In this document: piece after piece, positions 12,201 to 23,701 of the stretch
How the letters are laid out: each line of letters begins with the position of its first letter
Position numbering within the stretch: position 1 is the stretch's first letter
From: Stromatinia cepivora
Lineage: Eukaryota > Ascomycota > Leotiomycetes > Helotiales > Sclerotiniaceae
Length of the DNA stretch: 64,000 nt
Assembly: GCA_014898415.1 (NCBI GenBank)
Contig: RCTD01000019.1
Location: 992,001 to 1,056,000 of the forward strand
Direction of reading: 5' to 3'
The notes under the pieces: generated by a model
What the model was told of the DNA's origin: nothing
Database searches by the model: none
The model's input: only the letters and a program-made list of their open reading frames with translations
Made by a program: the position numbers and the translations under genes

Positions 12201-13904
12201 CGCCGATTCGACGGCAATGGTGGGCCGGTCAATTCTTACTGCCTTCATTCAAGAACCGTTCAGATAGATAGCTTGATAGAACTCCTTCATTGAAGACAAA
12301 TTAGACGAGATTTTCAATTGTTACCTGTGGTGAACCAATAAATCGGATAAGTAGTTTTGTTGGATGAATCGGGTATCGAGAACAAAACATCATCTGTTAT
12401 CTGTTCGTATAAATGCTTTTTTTTTAGCTAAAAAGAGCAATGTGATTCAATGGGGTCAAAGCAAGCTATAAAAGCTATAATGATGAATTATACTTTTTCA
12501 GTTGTGGATTCCCGTTTTCTTTCGGCACTGAATTGATTGATATTGTCTCTCTTTTACCCTGATCTTGACGGTCTGACCTACCCATACACGGATTTCTCCA
12601 AGACGCCATTACAAGAGAGTTTGATGGTTCAAGCTTTGTACAGGGACCTAGTAGTGTAACCCTACTTTAACATCAAGATTATCGCAGCCACCATAAGAGA
12701 TTGATGACTGAAGCTTCGTACATGCGAAATGAAATTGGTGCTGAGTAAGTTATTGAATCTTGTAGATATCTAATCTGCAGGTGAGTAGTCTGATTGATAG
12801 GTAGTGTAGTGTTGGCAATGTAGTAGTGGCAGCCAAAGTAAGAAATAAAGAGAAAATTCTTTTCCAAATATTATTAGAAGATTGTTAACCAGATAGGCGA
12901 TCATTATTTTCCTTTATTTCGCTGGCAAAGGGACAACTTGACTCTAGTTAAATCAGAAATCGATGAAAAGCTGGAGTAGTAATAAAAGCCATAATGAACG
13001 AATAATTGATGTGTTTCGCTTCGATGAAACTAATCAAAACAATTAGTATGAACCAATGAAATTAGCTATAGATTTATTTTATAAACCCTACATACCGAGT
13101 ATCCACCTTTTCATCACTTCCCACCAAGCAAATCAAGTAAAATCCAAGTAGACCAAGCAGAACCAAGCATATTCCTATAACCAACCCACCTTTCTCTCTC
13201 TTACAACTCTTACACATACCTACCATACACAACTTGGCCACCACACACCTGGCCACACAATTGACCACAAGATAAACCAACGAACTGCGTCTTTGGTTTT
13301 TATTTTAATTACAACACCAAATTTAACTACTGTGCATTTAAGGTCACCGTATTCCTCATATAATTCGAATTCATCGCCCGGTTTTCTTATAATCTATTCA
13401 ACTTTCAACTTGTCCCCCAAACAAAGGAACATAACCATATAATTTGGTAAAGCCCAAAACCGGCCTCGGTGTCCCGCTGTTCTAAGCCGGCGCCAGACGG
13501 TGCAAGGCTCTGCCATTGTAAAAAAAATTTAAAAAAAAAAATCCCCCCCCCCCCCCCCCAAGAAAATCTCCCCTCAATCTTCTTATTTTCTATTCTCGGA
13601 TATCGCATCATACAGGCGTTGGAACAAATATTCAAATTTGGAGTCAAAAGGGCATATACATATACCACGGCAGCGGCATTTTACTTTTATTATATCCTGA
13701 GCAATTTCAATTATTTCAGCTCTCAACTTTTATTTCTTCGACTCAGCAATTTGACTGGATTGCATACAATTAAGAACTCTATTCATCTTGAGGGTGGTTC
13801 TTTCCCATCTTGTTTGTTAGTGACGACTCATTGACGGTCATCCAACTTTACTCTTACCCTTCCTCAAACAAATATCTCTTAAGCTCGGCCTATCTCTCTT
13901 CAAG
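9211..13904. other. 4.7-kb intergenic region, no gene recognised
   Basis: Base composition here is moderate, unlike the A+T islands, but no ORF exceeds about 120 codons and none shows a motif. No 5-bp or 8-bp target duplications or terminal repeats were spotted. The right part (13.3-13.9 kb) is presumably promoter and leader of the copper-fist gene and holds a poly-A/poly-C tract. Unrecognised long non-coding RNAs or a heavily split gene cannot be excluded. Confidence 0.5.
13520..13559. repeat. Poly-A block followed by a 17-C run
   Basis: An A-rich block (A8 TTT A11, then T) is directly followed by 17 consecutive C. On the minus strand this is G17, which can form G-quadruplex. It lies about 350 bp upstream of the copper-fist start codon, so it could influence that promoter. 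Homopolymers of this length are also places where assemblies err. Confidence 0.85.
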
Positions 13905-15435
13905 ATGATTATCGACGGAGAAAAGTGGGCTTGTGATGCTTGCGTCAGAGGTCATCGTGTTAGCAATTGTCACCATTCAGAAAGGCCTCTGCAACATATC
14001 AATAAAAAGGTACACCAATTGTACTTTGTTGTGCCAATCTTGCTAATGAAAACTGGTTTAGGGTCGTCCTGTCTCGCAATGTACTCATTGTCGAACAATG
14101 CGCAAATCCAGAGCAGCACACGTTCGATGCGAATGCGGTTCAGAAAAAGCACATTCGAAAGGATCCTGTCCGGAAAATGGAGATACACAGGGTGAGCTTT
14201 TATGGGAGGCCCCTGGCACGGCAATCCCATTTTCTAACATAATTGTAGCAGATACCTGTTGTTGCAGCCATGGTGCCCGATGCACATGCGCTTTAAAAAG
14301 TGATCACCTCGCTCCAGTACCCGAATCCGACTCTGATGAAACCCCTTCGATGTCTATACCAGTATCCAAATCAAGACGACCTCGTGCGCACACTGCCCAA
14401 TCGGAAAACAATTTGACAATATTTACAAATGGTCACCACAAACCTGTACATAAGAATAACAACATGGCTCATAAATGCGGCCTACCATACACCGTACCTC
14501 GGGCACATTCAATTCATGGCCAATCGTCATCGAGTCTCGCCAATAGGTCTGTCGATAACCTACCACATACGAACACCGTCGATGCTCTACATAGTGAATC
14601 TCATATCAAAGACTCTATAGTGAGTGCTCAACGGGAGCAGCGAATGGTCAAGTCCGAACATGCATCGCCACTCGTTAGTCCTATGACGAATTTTCAACAA
14701 GTGAATGGTCAACTGCCGCCTTTGGACTTAACAAACATGCCCCCGGATTACAATAACTTATATCAATTTGATGCATATGGAGGGGCGATTTCGGATCTCG
14801 AACAACCTATATTCTCTGCCGGAATCAGTTCCGCTTCCATCGATTGGTCTCATTATGATGGATTAGATTTCAACAATAACAATGACAATTTCGCAGCCTC
14901 TTCCTACAGCCAAGCAGCATCATTCAATGGGTTTGACTTTTCCAGCATCGATCAACCAGCATTAACAAGTACATCAACCTCCGGCGAACAATCCGAAGTG
15001 GAGGATTTTATTGGTGTTTCAGATAATAATAGGCCAGCATTGATCAACAATCAGTACGGATCTGATCTCGATACATCGGAATTCGGCGGGGAAATTGATA
15101 GATACAGATTAAGTACAGCGTCATCTTATATCGATATGTCACAGATGCAGATGCTTGCGAGCAATGATATCGAAACTCTTGGACTTGAGGAATTCATGAA
15201 AGGAAGCCCCAGTGGATATTTACCTATATCACCTCCAAATAACGGTCTACCTATGACAACATATTCAACCGAGATTAAGAATAATCAACCATTACCGTTC
15301 GATGAGAATAACTCTTTCCTGCCTATAACAGCAGAAGAAACGGAAGCTTTTTGGATGCCCGATTTTACGGCCGCGAATAATATCGCAATCAACAATGAGA
15401 ATGGAAGACATGAGGAGAATCTCTGGGGACAATAA
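13905..15435 (+). CDS. Copper-fist transcription factor, 3 exons
   Basis: Exons are 13905-14009, 14062-14191 and 14249-15435, giving about 473 residues. Intron 1 (52 nt) splits the copper fist exactly before GRP. Intron 2 (57 nt, GTGAGC..GTAG with TCTAAC branch) is a multiple of three and carries no stop, so an ORF call reads through it. Residues 1-40 are a complete copper-fist domain: the Cys/His zinc ligands in CDAC...CHH, RGHR, and the KKGRP minor-groove motif. After it come THCRTMRKSRAAHVRCECG and a second cluster CCCSHGARCTC just after intron 2. The remainder is Ser/Asn/acidic-rich, as in activation regions. The family regulates copper uptake or detoxification genes in the nucleus (Ace1, Mac1, Cuf1, GRISEA). 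The C-terminal Cys-rich repeats of Mac1 are not seen, so whether it senses high or low copper is not decided by sequence. Confidence 0.9.
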
Positions 15436-17079
15436 CACCAGTGGAAAGGCAAATGGCCTCTGTGCGAATTTTTGATCTCTGGATATCGACACGGATGACT
15501 TACGATGATCCCTTTCCTATAAGGTTCAAATACAGACTGGCGGCAATAGCGTTTGGCACAAGAAGTGCAGCATTTCCAGGTGGCATTATTTATAGACGTC
15601 TCTTGTGAATAGTGACAAATGACTTGAATGAATCAAAAATATCATCGTGCATCTTGTGTATGCACTTGATATAATGCTGCTGCTATAGTGATATCGCGTT
15701 GATACGTTTTTCCATCCACAAATTAATGATTCAGATGCCAGACCCCCATGTTACATAAATATGTGTACGCATAACAGTTTCGCCGAAGTAATGATACGAG
15801 AAATGCCGTATCTTGCATCATTCGTCCTGAATATGCTTCACGCAATGTCATCATAAACAGGTCAATGGATCTGCTGATAGATTAGATCTTGGGATTATTG
15901 TATGTGACTTCACCGGACAGAATTCGTATTCTGAAAGCATGAGGAGGGTGGTAAGAAAATGTTGACATTGAAAACGGGGCCATCCGAATCTCAAATTCCA
16001 TCGGACACGATCGAGATATCAAAAGGAGTTGTGACTACCGAATTCGATATTGAAATTTTATTAAAGATTGATCAAGTGGTGATTAGATCCTAGGTGAGAT
16101 TGGTGTGATTCCCTTTGAACATAACATGAATCATCCATGCATCCCGACAAGCGTGCGAGTGAGATAGGGCAGGCTAGTAGAGGCGGAGGAATGGGATAAA
16201 TATCTTCCAGTCGTAGCAGAAAGATCTCGGTCTTCTAAAACATTTGACCGAGCCAGCGAGATTCCCCCTCCTTTCTGCGCAGTAGGCGAAAGAGAAAATA
16301 AATGGAGAAGTAAGAAGAATTGAAAAGGTCCTGCTTGCCAAGAAACACGTCCCTATTAATATTGAAGGGGTCACACCTTGGACCATAATACGGTACTGAT
16401 ACCCCGCCGGAAAAGGCTGATGAGTGAATTGAACGTTACATCGGGGTATAGAATATGGGCACAAGTTGCATTCACAGGATTTACGTCGCATGATGAGATT
16501 AGTAGGATGTCAATGGTGCAAGCTCGAACGGAACAATAGCACTTCTTCTTCCGGCAAGATCAGGCTTCTTTAGGAAGACAGAAGCTGGGAGGTGGTGGAA
16601 TTGAAGTTTCTTCAGGAATGGATTCGGTGGTTTGGGATGTTTAGGCTAGATAAGCGCATGAGGTCGCGCTGCAAGTGATCAAATATGTGCAGATTTCATG
16701 GAGGCTGGAGGGTTACCGTACGTATGCGTGCGCTCGTCTCCAAAAAAGAATGAGGTGGAATTGGCAGGGCAGTGGACGATAGATCCAATGAACAGGAGAG
16801 GAGAGCAGTACGGGGTTATCATCCCCAGCACTTCTGCAAGGGCTCCCGAGAGCTTACATGGAGGCTGGTAGATGTGGTCGATGGTGGAATTGTAAAAAGA
16901 TCCATGAGTTCCCTTTCATATAATCCCCCGAGGTGGTCAACCCGCCCGTGGTTATATTGTTCCATGTCTTTAATCCTTAACCTTTTTTTACACCCTGCTT
17001 CCCCACATTTCCACATTTGTATGGGAGCTTCCCCTTCTCCACGGCTTGGGGGATCACCAGCCGAGGAAGCTTCTTTCAA

Positions 17080-17140
17080 TCATGATTATGATTATGATTA
17101 TGAATATGAATATGATCATGACCATAACCATAACCATAAC
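17080..17140. repeat. Degenerate hexanucleotide repeat
   Basis: Successive runs of GATTAT, GAATAT and CATAAC units form an imperfect hexamer array of about 60 bp. It gives the spurious YDYDYEYEYDHDHNHNHN peptide in one frame. Confidence 0.75.
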
Positions 17141-17968
17141 CTACATATTCATAAATTACGAGTGAAAAGGATGAAAGAATTCTTTAATGTAACTCGCAAC
17201 CACAAACCACAACATCATAGAATCAAAACTTGAAGGTTTTAAAGTTGGCTCAACACGGGTGCAGCAGGTACATGGGATAAGAAAGTTGATCGGTTTAACA
17301 AGAGATGAAAAAGCTAATGAATGATAGGTCCTCTAATTCTCCGAATGTTTTTGGTGATGTAGTACAAACAAGGAATTGTGAAACAACATCTTGAATTGCA
17401 TCTTTCGCGGAAGAAAGCGAGAGGAAGTAGAGAAACGCGAAGCAACTTGAAGATACTGATACTCTCATATCACTCTCGAAATCATTCGATATTGGGAGAC
17501 GAATCAATCCTCGGGCTATACGGTCGTCTAATTTATCTTCTATCACTATCTCTTCCATCATCTGAAGCCAACTCCTTAGTTTTGCATCAAAGGGTTGTCC
17601 GAAGCTTCAATATTTAATTCAATATTGTTCCTTCACTAGGTTGGACATTGACCATCGGAGGTTGTTATCACCGAGGTATGAAGAGCTCCACCTAATCAAT
17701 TCCTTAGTATCCTCCTCTTGTTAATTTCATTGGATATTCCTAATCCACAAAGCTTTAACGGACCTCATTGCCGCTTCAGCTCATTTCTAACTTTGTACAG
17801 CTTCTCGGACAACAGTTCTTCCATACCGAAAATTTCCATATTCATCATACCATTAAAAACAACAATCTACAACTTCCCATTGTTGTACAGTGAGCATCTT
17901 GTTGTTTACTGTACTGCAAACTAATTATCCAGAATCGCATACATCTTCTCCTTCAGAAACCCTTTCAA

Positions 17969-18087
17969 GTAAGTTCATTGAAGGCAAATTCATTGTTTGG
18001 GAATGTCGCAAATATAATCAATTTGCGGCAGCTGTGGGGATGGAAATACTTCAGATCGAGAACCTCAACTAACATTTTTTACAATAG
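17969..18087 (+). other. Predicted 5'-leader intron of the Zn2Cys6 gene
   Basis: The donor is GTAAGT, the branch sequence CAACTAAC lies about 20 nt before the acceptor, and the acceptor ACAATAG is followed 51 nt later by the start codon at 18139. All three signals match the coding introns of the same gene. An intron in the untranslated leader is the simplest reading. Confidence 0.55.
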
Positions 18088-18138
18088 GAAATTTAAGAAA
18101 GTTCTACCTTCTTGCGCTGATGAAGACAAAGCGAAAAG

Positions 18139-20610
18139 ATGAATCATAACGACGCACCAAATATGCAATCCTATCCATCTCCTAACGCGACTGCTGCTGA
18201 TAGTGGTGGCGGACCTTTTTATGGACCAACTTCCTCAAATCAACATCAACACCAGCATCAGCAACCTCTATCTACTCCCGATGAGCTGCAACTTGCAGAA
18301 CAATTATCTGCCGATGCTCAATTATCACGTAGCATGCAACCAAATATGGGAGCAAATCGTGGAATGAGCGAAAATCCAGATCCTCGAGGTCAAGGAAATA
18401 TTAACCTAAACCATCAATACCAGCCAGATCATCAAATGCATGGAGGACATACACCCATGAGTCATGGACTTATGGATGTGGGACCTCAATATGATGAGGA
18501 TTCTATATCTCCAGCTGGAAGAAAGAGATCAAAGGTATCAAGAGCTTGTGATGAATGTCGGAGGAAGAAAATCAGATGCAATGCCAATGAACCAGGAAAT
18601 GAAGACATATGCTCAAATTGCAAAAGAGTTGGTGTTAGTTGTCAATTCAGCAGACAACCTATGAAACGTGGGCCAAGCAAGGGGTAAGAACATTTAAAGA
18701 AGCAATTATGATCAAGAAAACTCACTAACAAAGTGATAGCTACATCAAAGAGCTTGCTGATCGTATTAATACATTGGAAGGTCAAGTACAAGGAACTGAG
18801 ATGCCTCAATACTCCCATCCACAAGAGATTTTACAAAGAAGACCTTCCGAAGAGTTTTCTCCGACTCCGAATCCTGATCAGATTCCCCGCAAGCGTGGTT
18901 ATTCCTCAATTTCCGGGTCCGGCGAATTTGTTTCTCCGTATCAACAACAGAGCATGCCTCCCAATTGGATTCCTCAAGAACAACAACCGCGATCTTCCAT
19001 TCCGAACCCAGCATATTCTGCACGATTACCTGGTTCTACTCAATTACCTACTAGAGAGCAAAACTACTCGCCAAATCTAATGGTATCTCAGCAGAAGTGG
19101 GTGAACGCACCCGATGTAGGTAGCTCTGGTGAAGCAGTCAATCACACTTCTCAATCTCATAGCGAAGATGCTGTGGAGTGGATTGATGATTCTCTTCTTG
19201 AGAGGTATGCAGTTTTCCAAACCTATAACTTGCACACTTACTAACAATTTTCAGTTATTACAAGTTCATACACCCAACTTATCCTATGCTATCCCTTACC
19301 AAAGCCAGGTTAAATGCTAGACTTTCTGCTTGTTCTGCTCCAGTCAGATATGCTTTTTGGGAGGCTTTATATGCTACAATCAGATCATTCCCCACCGCCA
19401 TTCCTCTCAAACCACAGGGTATTACACACGCCGTCAAACTCATACACACCGCCCCATATGATTCACAAACCACCCGTTCTCTTTCTACGAATATCGTTTA
19501 TCTTCAAATTATGATGTTGTTGGCAATCGAGGCTAACAACCAGCCACGCGACATTCAAGACGGTGAAATAGTTCAATCTCCCTCTATTTGGTTGGGTACT
19601 GCTGTTGGTTACGCTTATTCTTTAAGATTACACGCACACAAACCAATTGACAAATCTAACAACGATCCGGATTCTGATGATAAGCATGCGCGACGAGTTT
19701 GGTTTAGTTTGGTCATTATGGAGAGATGGAATGCTGCAATTACAACTTGTCCATTGCAAATTCCTGATTCAGTAGCACAAATTTATCCTGATGATCGAGC
19801 TCTATTGGGAGAGGTTGCATACCATTTAGTTCGTAAGTTCAATTCCCTCATCCTAAATGCTCAACTCTTACTAATTATGTAGGTCTCGCCATTGTTATTG
19901 GAAATTACCTGGAAGTAAAACTTGCCTCGACTGACTTACCTCCACTCTCGGTTCATCGTGGACTTCACGCTCGACTTCTCAAAACCCAACTCGAATTATT
20001 GCGTCATGATCTCAGTACTTCTGGTATCACACCCATCGACTCTCCTGTACTTCATATCGGTTACTGGTGTGCTTATCTCATCATCGTGCTCCTTCATACA
20101 CCACAAGAAGATGTCGATGAACAAATGAAAGCCACTCACTACATTATCAGTCAACTTTCCTTCAATACCGATATGAGATCTCCCTTAGTACATTACTACA
20201 AATGTTCCGCAGCCCTCGCACTTCCCAACCTTCTTCAGTTTGAAGCCACAAAAAAGGATGCAGAAACTTCATTAAAACTTTTCCTTGAAGGTCGTCTAGC
20301 TACTTCTTCTTGGGATAACTCGATTAGAGAATTCTTAATCAATAGTTTAGGAACTCAAAGAAGATCATCAACTAGTCAGGCTCAAGGCCAAGTTCAAGGA
20401 ACACAACAAACCACGGGTGCTGGTGCAAATTCAAAAGCAGATGATAATCAACATATGATCACGGCAGCAAATCAGGGTCTTCAACGTCTTGCGGATTTAG
20501 CAACAGCATCTACGGAAGATAGAGGGGAAGTTGGAGTTTCAACGACGGATGCGGGAGTAAGGAGTGATAAGGATGGAACTTTTTCGGGTGGTAGCTTGGG
20601 TAAAATGTAG
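18139..20610 (+). CDS. Zn2Cys6 transcription factor, Rgt1/COL-26-like, 4 exons
   Basis: Exons 18139-18683, 18740-19204, 19255-19832 and 19883-20610 sum to 2,316 nt (771 residues). Introns of 56, 50 and 50 nt have GTAAG/GTATG donors and CTAAC-like branches. The Gln/His-rich N-terminus precedes a zinc cluster at about 138-170 (ACDECRRKKIRC, then CSNCKRVGVSC). A KRGPSKGYIKELADRINTLE linker and coiled coil follow; this linker is characteristic of the yeast Rgt1 / filamentous COL-26 (BglR) group that governs glucose-transporter and starch/cellulose genes. The middle region from about 355 matches the fungal transcription-factor domain (WEALYATIRSFP, AVGYAYSLRLH, RRVWFSLVIMERW). Subgroup assignment rests on the linker and is less certain than the zinc-cluster call. 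The last exon ends in a Gln/Thr/Gly-rich tail. Confidence 0.9.
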
Positions 20611-21152
20611 GTGGGGATTGAAGGGAGTAGAAGGGTGGGTGGTAGGAGTATATAACCCTAAATGGTTGTGCATGCAGTATGGAGATGGCGCTTTCTTGAT
20701 ATGGAATGGAGTCATTTGGATGGATGGATGGATGGCATGGCAAGGTGGTGTTTTTGAATCTTTTTTTATGCATTTTACCAAGTTTGGTTGTTTGATGTAT
20801 ACCCCCCTTTGATTTTGATTTTTTTGATTTTTTTTCGCGGATTTTGTGGAGAGTGGGGAAGAAATGAGTAGGTGGTGTGGCTGAAGAGAGGAAATAAAAT
20901 AGGATGCATGTATGCATGTGTAGGGCGTTTCTTTGAGGTCGCATATGGCTTGTGGAGTTAGTGATATGGGTTGGGGTTTGGGTCTTCTGAACAGCATCAA
21001 GCATTGGAAGAGAGAGGGGGGTGGGGGCTGGGAGAGGCAAAAACCGATGAGGAGGGGAAATATAGTACTGGAGATGAAAGGAAAGGAGAGGAGGGGGGAA
21101 ATAACATGGTTTTGGAGAGGCGGAGAAAGAAAGACCTTGGGGGATATGATGT

Positions 21153-21230
21153 TATGATATGATATGATATGATATGATATGATATGATATGATACGATAT
21201 GATATGATATGATATGATATGATATGATAT
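21153..21230. repeat. (GATAT)n microsatellite
   Basis: About 15 tandem pentamers with one GATAC variant near 21191. On the minus strand it produces the artefactual ISYHIISYHI peptide. Confidence 0.9.
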
Positions 21231-21600
21231 ACAAACATCGTATTATTAGTATTTATCTATCTATCTCCCTACCTATCTACCTACTAAAATATGTATCTAT
21301 TTGTAAATAGGCTTTGAATATCTAGTCTAGGTAGGGTGAATAAATCAAGGTTCTGAAATTGATGCTGTATGTACATGTACATGTATATGTATATGTATAT
21401 TTATATTTGGTTTGGAATTGGAGTGTAAATGTGAATGTACTTGTCAAATTTCATAGGAAATGAGAAGTGGGAAATAATCTATTTAATAGTGAAATTTTAG
21501 ATAGAAAAGGGATATGGAAAGGGGAAGGGGGATGTAAATATTTAGTATAAAATATATCATGGGTTTGGGTTTGGGTGCTTGTGTTTGGGTATGTTGTTTG

Positions 21601-21690
21601 TTATTATTTATTATTATTTATTATTATTTATTATTATTTGTTATTATTTATTATTATTTATTATTATTTATTATTATTTATTATTATTTT
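21601..21690. repeat. 10-bp minisatellite TTATTATTTA x9
   Basis: Nine perfect-length 10-bp units with one G substitution in the fourth unit and one T substitution in the last. No coding potential. Confidence 0.92.
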
Positions 21691-22315
21691 TTAAAGGAGT
21701 TAAGATGAGATGATTATGTTGAATTGATGGGTTGGTAGGTTTTGAATCAGAAAGTGACGGAGAGGGGGAGGGGTGTTGTGAGGGATAAAGGATGGGAGTA
21801 GGCGAGGGGGAGGAACGAAGAGGATGAGGTCCGGTTATAGAGTGTATAAAGATTTAACAACGAGGTAAAATATTAATCTTTACCCCTCTACAGAGTAAAC
21901 CGACCTAATTTCCTCCCTCCCCACTCATTCATCACCAAACTGAACATCCTTCAATACTCTCCAATCCGTGAAACTCAACACTTACTCACTTAATGATTCC
22001 ATCTCCATCTCCATCTTTCATTTCCTAGGTCTGACCAGTGGTGATTATAATGCTTGAAAGCTCGCATTTAAATATTGTCTTTTTTGAGGGAGGATTATTT
22101 AAATGTTAGAATTTTGATAACGCTACTTTTTTCCTTTTATTGCAGTGGCTATTTGTTGGTTGCTGGGGATAGTTGGGGATGGGGAGGTGCGTTTTTTAAT
22201 GAGGGGGTTTGGAGTGTGGGGTTGTTGGTGTATGGCTGGTCTTTTATGAGGTTTTTTGAATTTGTCGTGGGTTTGGTTGTTGGTTGTTGGTTGTTGGGGT
22301 TGGGTTGGGGTTAAA

Positions 22316-22350
22316 GATTGAGGGTGAGATTGAGGGTGAGATTGAGGGTG
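22316..22350. repeat. 12-bp tandem repeat GATTGAGGGTGA x3
   Basis: Three adjacent copies; the last ends in GTGC. It abuts the 17-bp array that follows. Confidence 0.85.
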
Positions 22351-22351
22351 C

Positions 22352-22436
22352 TTAAATGTTGGAAGTCGTTGAATGTTGGAAGTCGTTGAATGTTGGAAGT
22401 CGTTGAATGTTGGAAGTCGTTGAATGTTGGAAGTCG
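22352..22436. repeat. 17-bp minisatellite TTGAATGTTGGAAGTCG x5
   Basis: Five head-to-tail units of 17 bp; the first has TTAAATG in place of TTGAATG. The array degrades into a partial unit after 22436. The unit length is not a multiple of three and no ORF spans it. Confidence 0.92.
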
Positions 22437-23701
22437 TTGATTGGTGAAGTCGGTGTTGAAGAATGGGATTCGTTTAATGTCTGTATTGGTGTGGAAAATC
22501 GAGAGTAGTTGAATGTCTATCCTGATACTTTAAATCGCTAGTGGTTATATCGTATATATCTAATTCATAAATCCCAAGTATGTGTGACGTGCGAGACGTT
22601 TGTACTGATACTGAAGATTGCTCGTCTTTATATCCTATATATATTTAATTCGTAAAATGCAACTATATGACGTCCGAGTCTATAAAGCAGTATAAGTCAA
22701 TATGATATAATAGGAAAAAAATAATCCAAGATAAATCACAAGAATAATGAAGGCAAAAACTTTCCCCGAAAAACATTATGCTGTCACTTGTCTCCTGAAC
22801 CTAGGTCCTGCTCTCAGCACCGCTATCTCATCAATCGAGACCACCCAGTTTCCACCTAAATCATTCTAACCTAATACCCCCTCATCCCTCCACTAACCCC
22901 AGATTTCCCCGGGACTTTGAGTATTACCATGGCAATTAGATACTAGATCTATAGCATATATTTCCACATGATTATTTATACTTACCTGTCAATCGTATTT
23001 CTTAGTCGGAGAGTATGTGTAGCTCCTTTCTAGCTCCAGACTAGCCTTCCGCTGGTCTTTCACTAATCACCTCCCCGCCTACTCATCAATATATCATCAC
23101 TTCTCGAATATTCTTTTCACCGTGAGATCGACATATACTGAACCATTTAACAACATCTAGGTGCATCATTCAAGGGCTGTCGGCAATCTGTCCTATAGGA
23201 AACAGATGGTGAGAAACTGATGGGGCGGGCACGACTTAGCCTGCTATAATTACAGATCTTTGGGTATGCGCAGAATTACATGCTGCTATGGTGACCGGAT
23301 TAGCCCTATGAGGAATGGTTGACTTCTGAATACAGGATCTGATTGGCGCTGTATTGTCTGGCAGCCACTAGACTAGGATATTCAACAAGTTTAACTTCTA
23401 AATTGCCGATTGCTTTTAGACAGAGGCTTGAAGTTGTATCAAAAAGACAAAGAATTCACGTAAGAAAATGTTATCAGTGGAGGCAAAAAGCAACGAGGAG
23501 CATGCAACGAGGGGCATACAACAAGCATGAATGAAAAACTATGAATGTACGTAAAATGATCCAGTGACTAGACTACATTTGTATGTATCAATTAACTACA
23601 ACCATTACCCCTCATATTCCGTTTGCACGCATCAACAAACAACCTAAAAACCTAAAGCCTAAACCTAACACCCACCCAATACTCCTCGCTGCAACATCCC
23701 C

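Larger units (their letters stand above)
15436..18138. promoter_or_regulatory. Intergenic and long 5' region of the Zn2Cys6 gene
   Basis: This stretch is 2.7 kb without a supported gene. A 153-codon ORF (16772-17233) contains a low-complexity stretch of GATTAT/GAATAT/CATAAC hexamers and has no motif, so I do not call it. The last 300 bp look like a transcribed leader with a predicted intron. Long leaders are common for fungal regulatory genes. Confidence 0.5.
20611..23701. other. Intergenic with clustered mini- and microsatellites
   Basis: No gene is supported in these 3.1 kb. The left kilobase is G+T-rich on the plus strand and carries four separate tandem arrays (listed individually). The ORFs at 20510-21234 on the minus strand are antisense to the array and the terminator region and are repeat-driven. 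The 79-codon ORF at 22075-22314 is low-complexity Gly/Trp/Val and not convincing. From 22.5 to 23.7 kb I see nothing specific. Confidence 0.5.

Noticed and set aside
13455..13520. G+C-rich block before the poly-A/poly-C tract as a possible retroposed RNA
   Set aside because: A short G+C patch with a following A run is suggestive of a SINE-like copy, but no target duplication or polymerase III box was seen.
16772..17233. 153-codon ORF upstream of the Zn2Cys6 gene
   Set aside because: It contains a hexamer repeat, has no domain, and overlaps a probable promoter region.
20510..21234. Two minus-strand ORFs of 176 and 231 codons
   Set aside because: They are antisense to the end of the Zn2Cys6 gene and to the (GATAT)n array; composition is repeat-driven.
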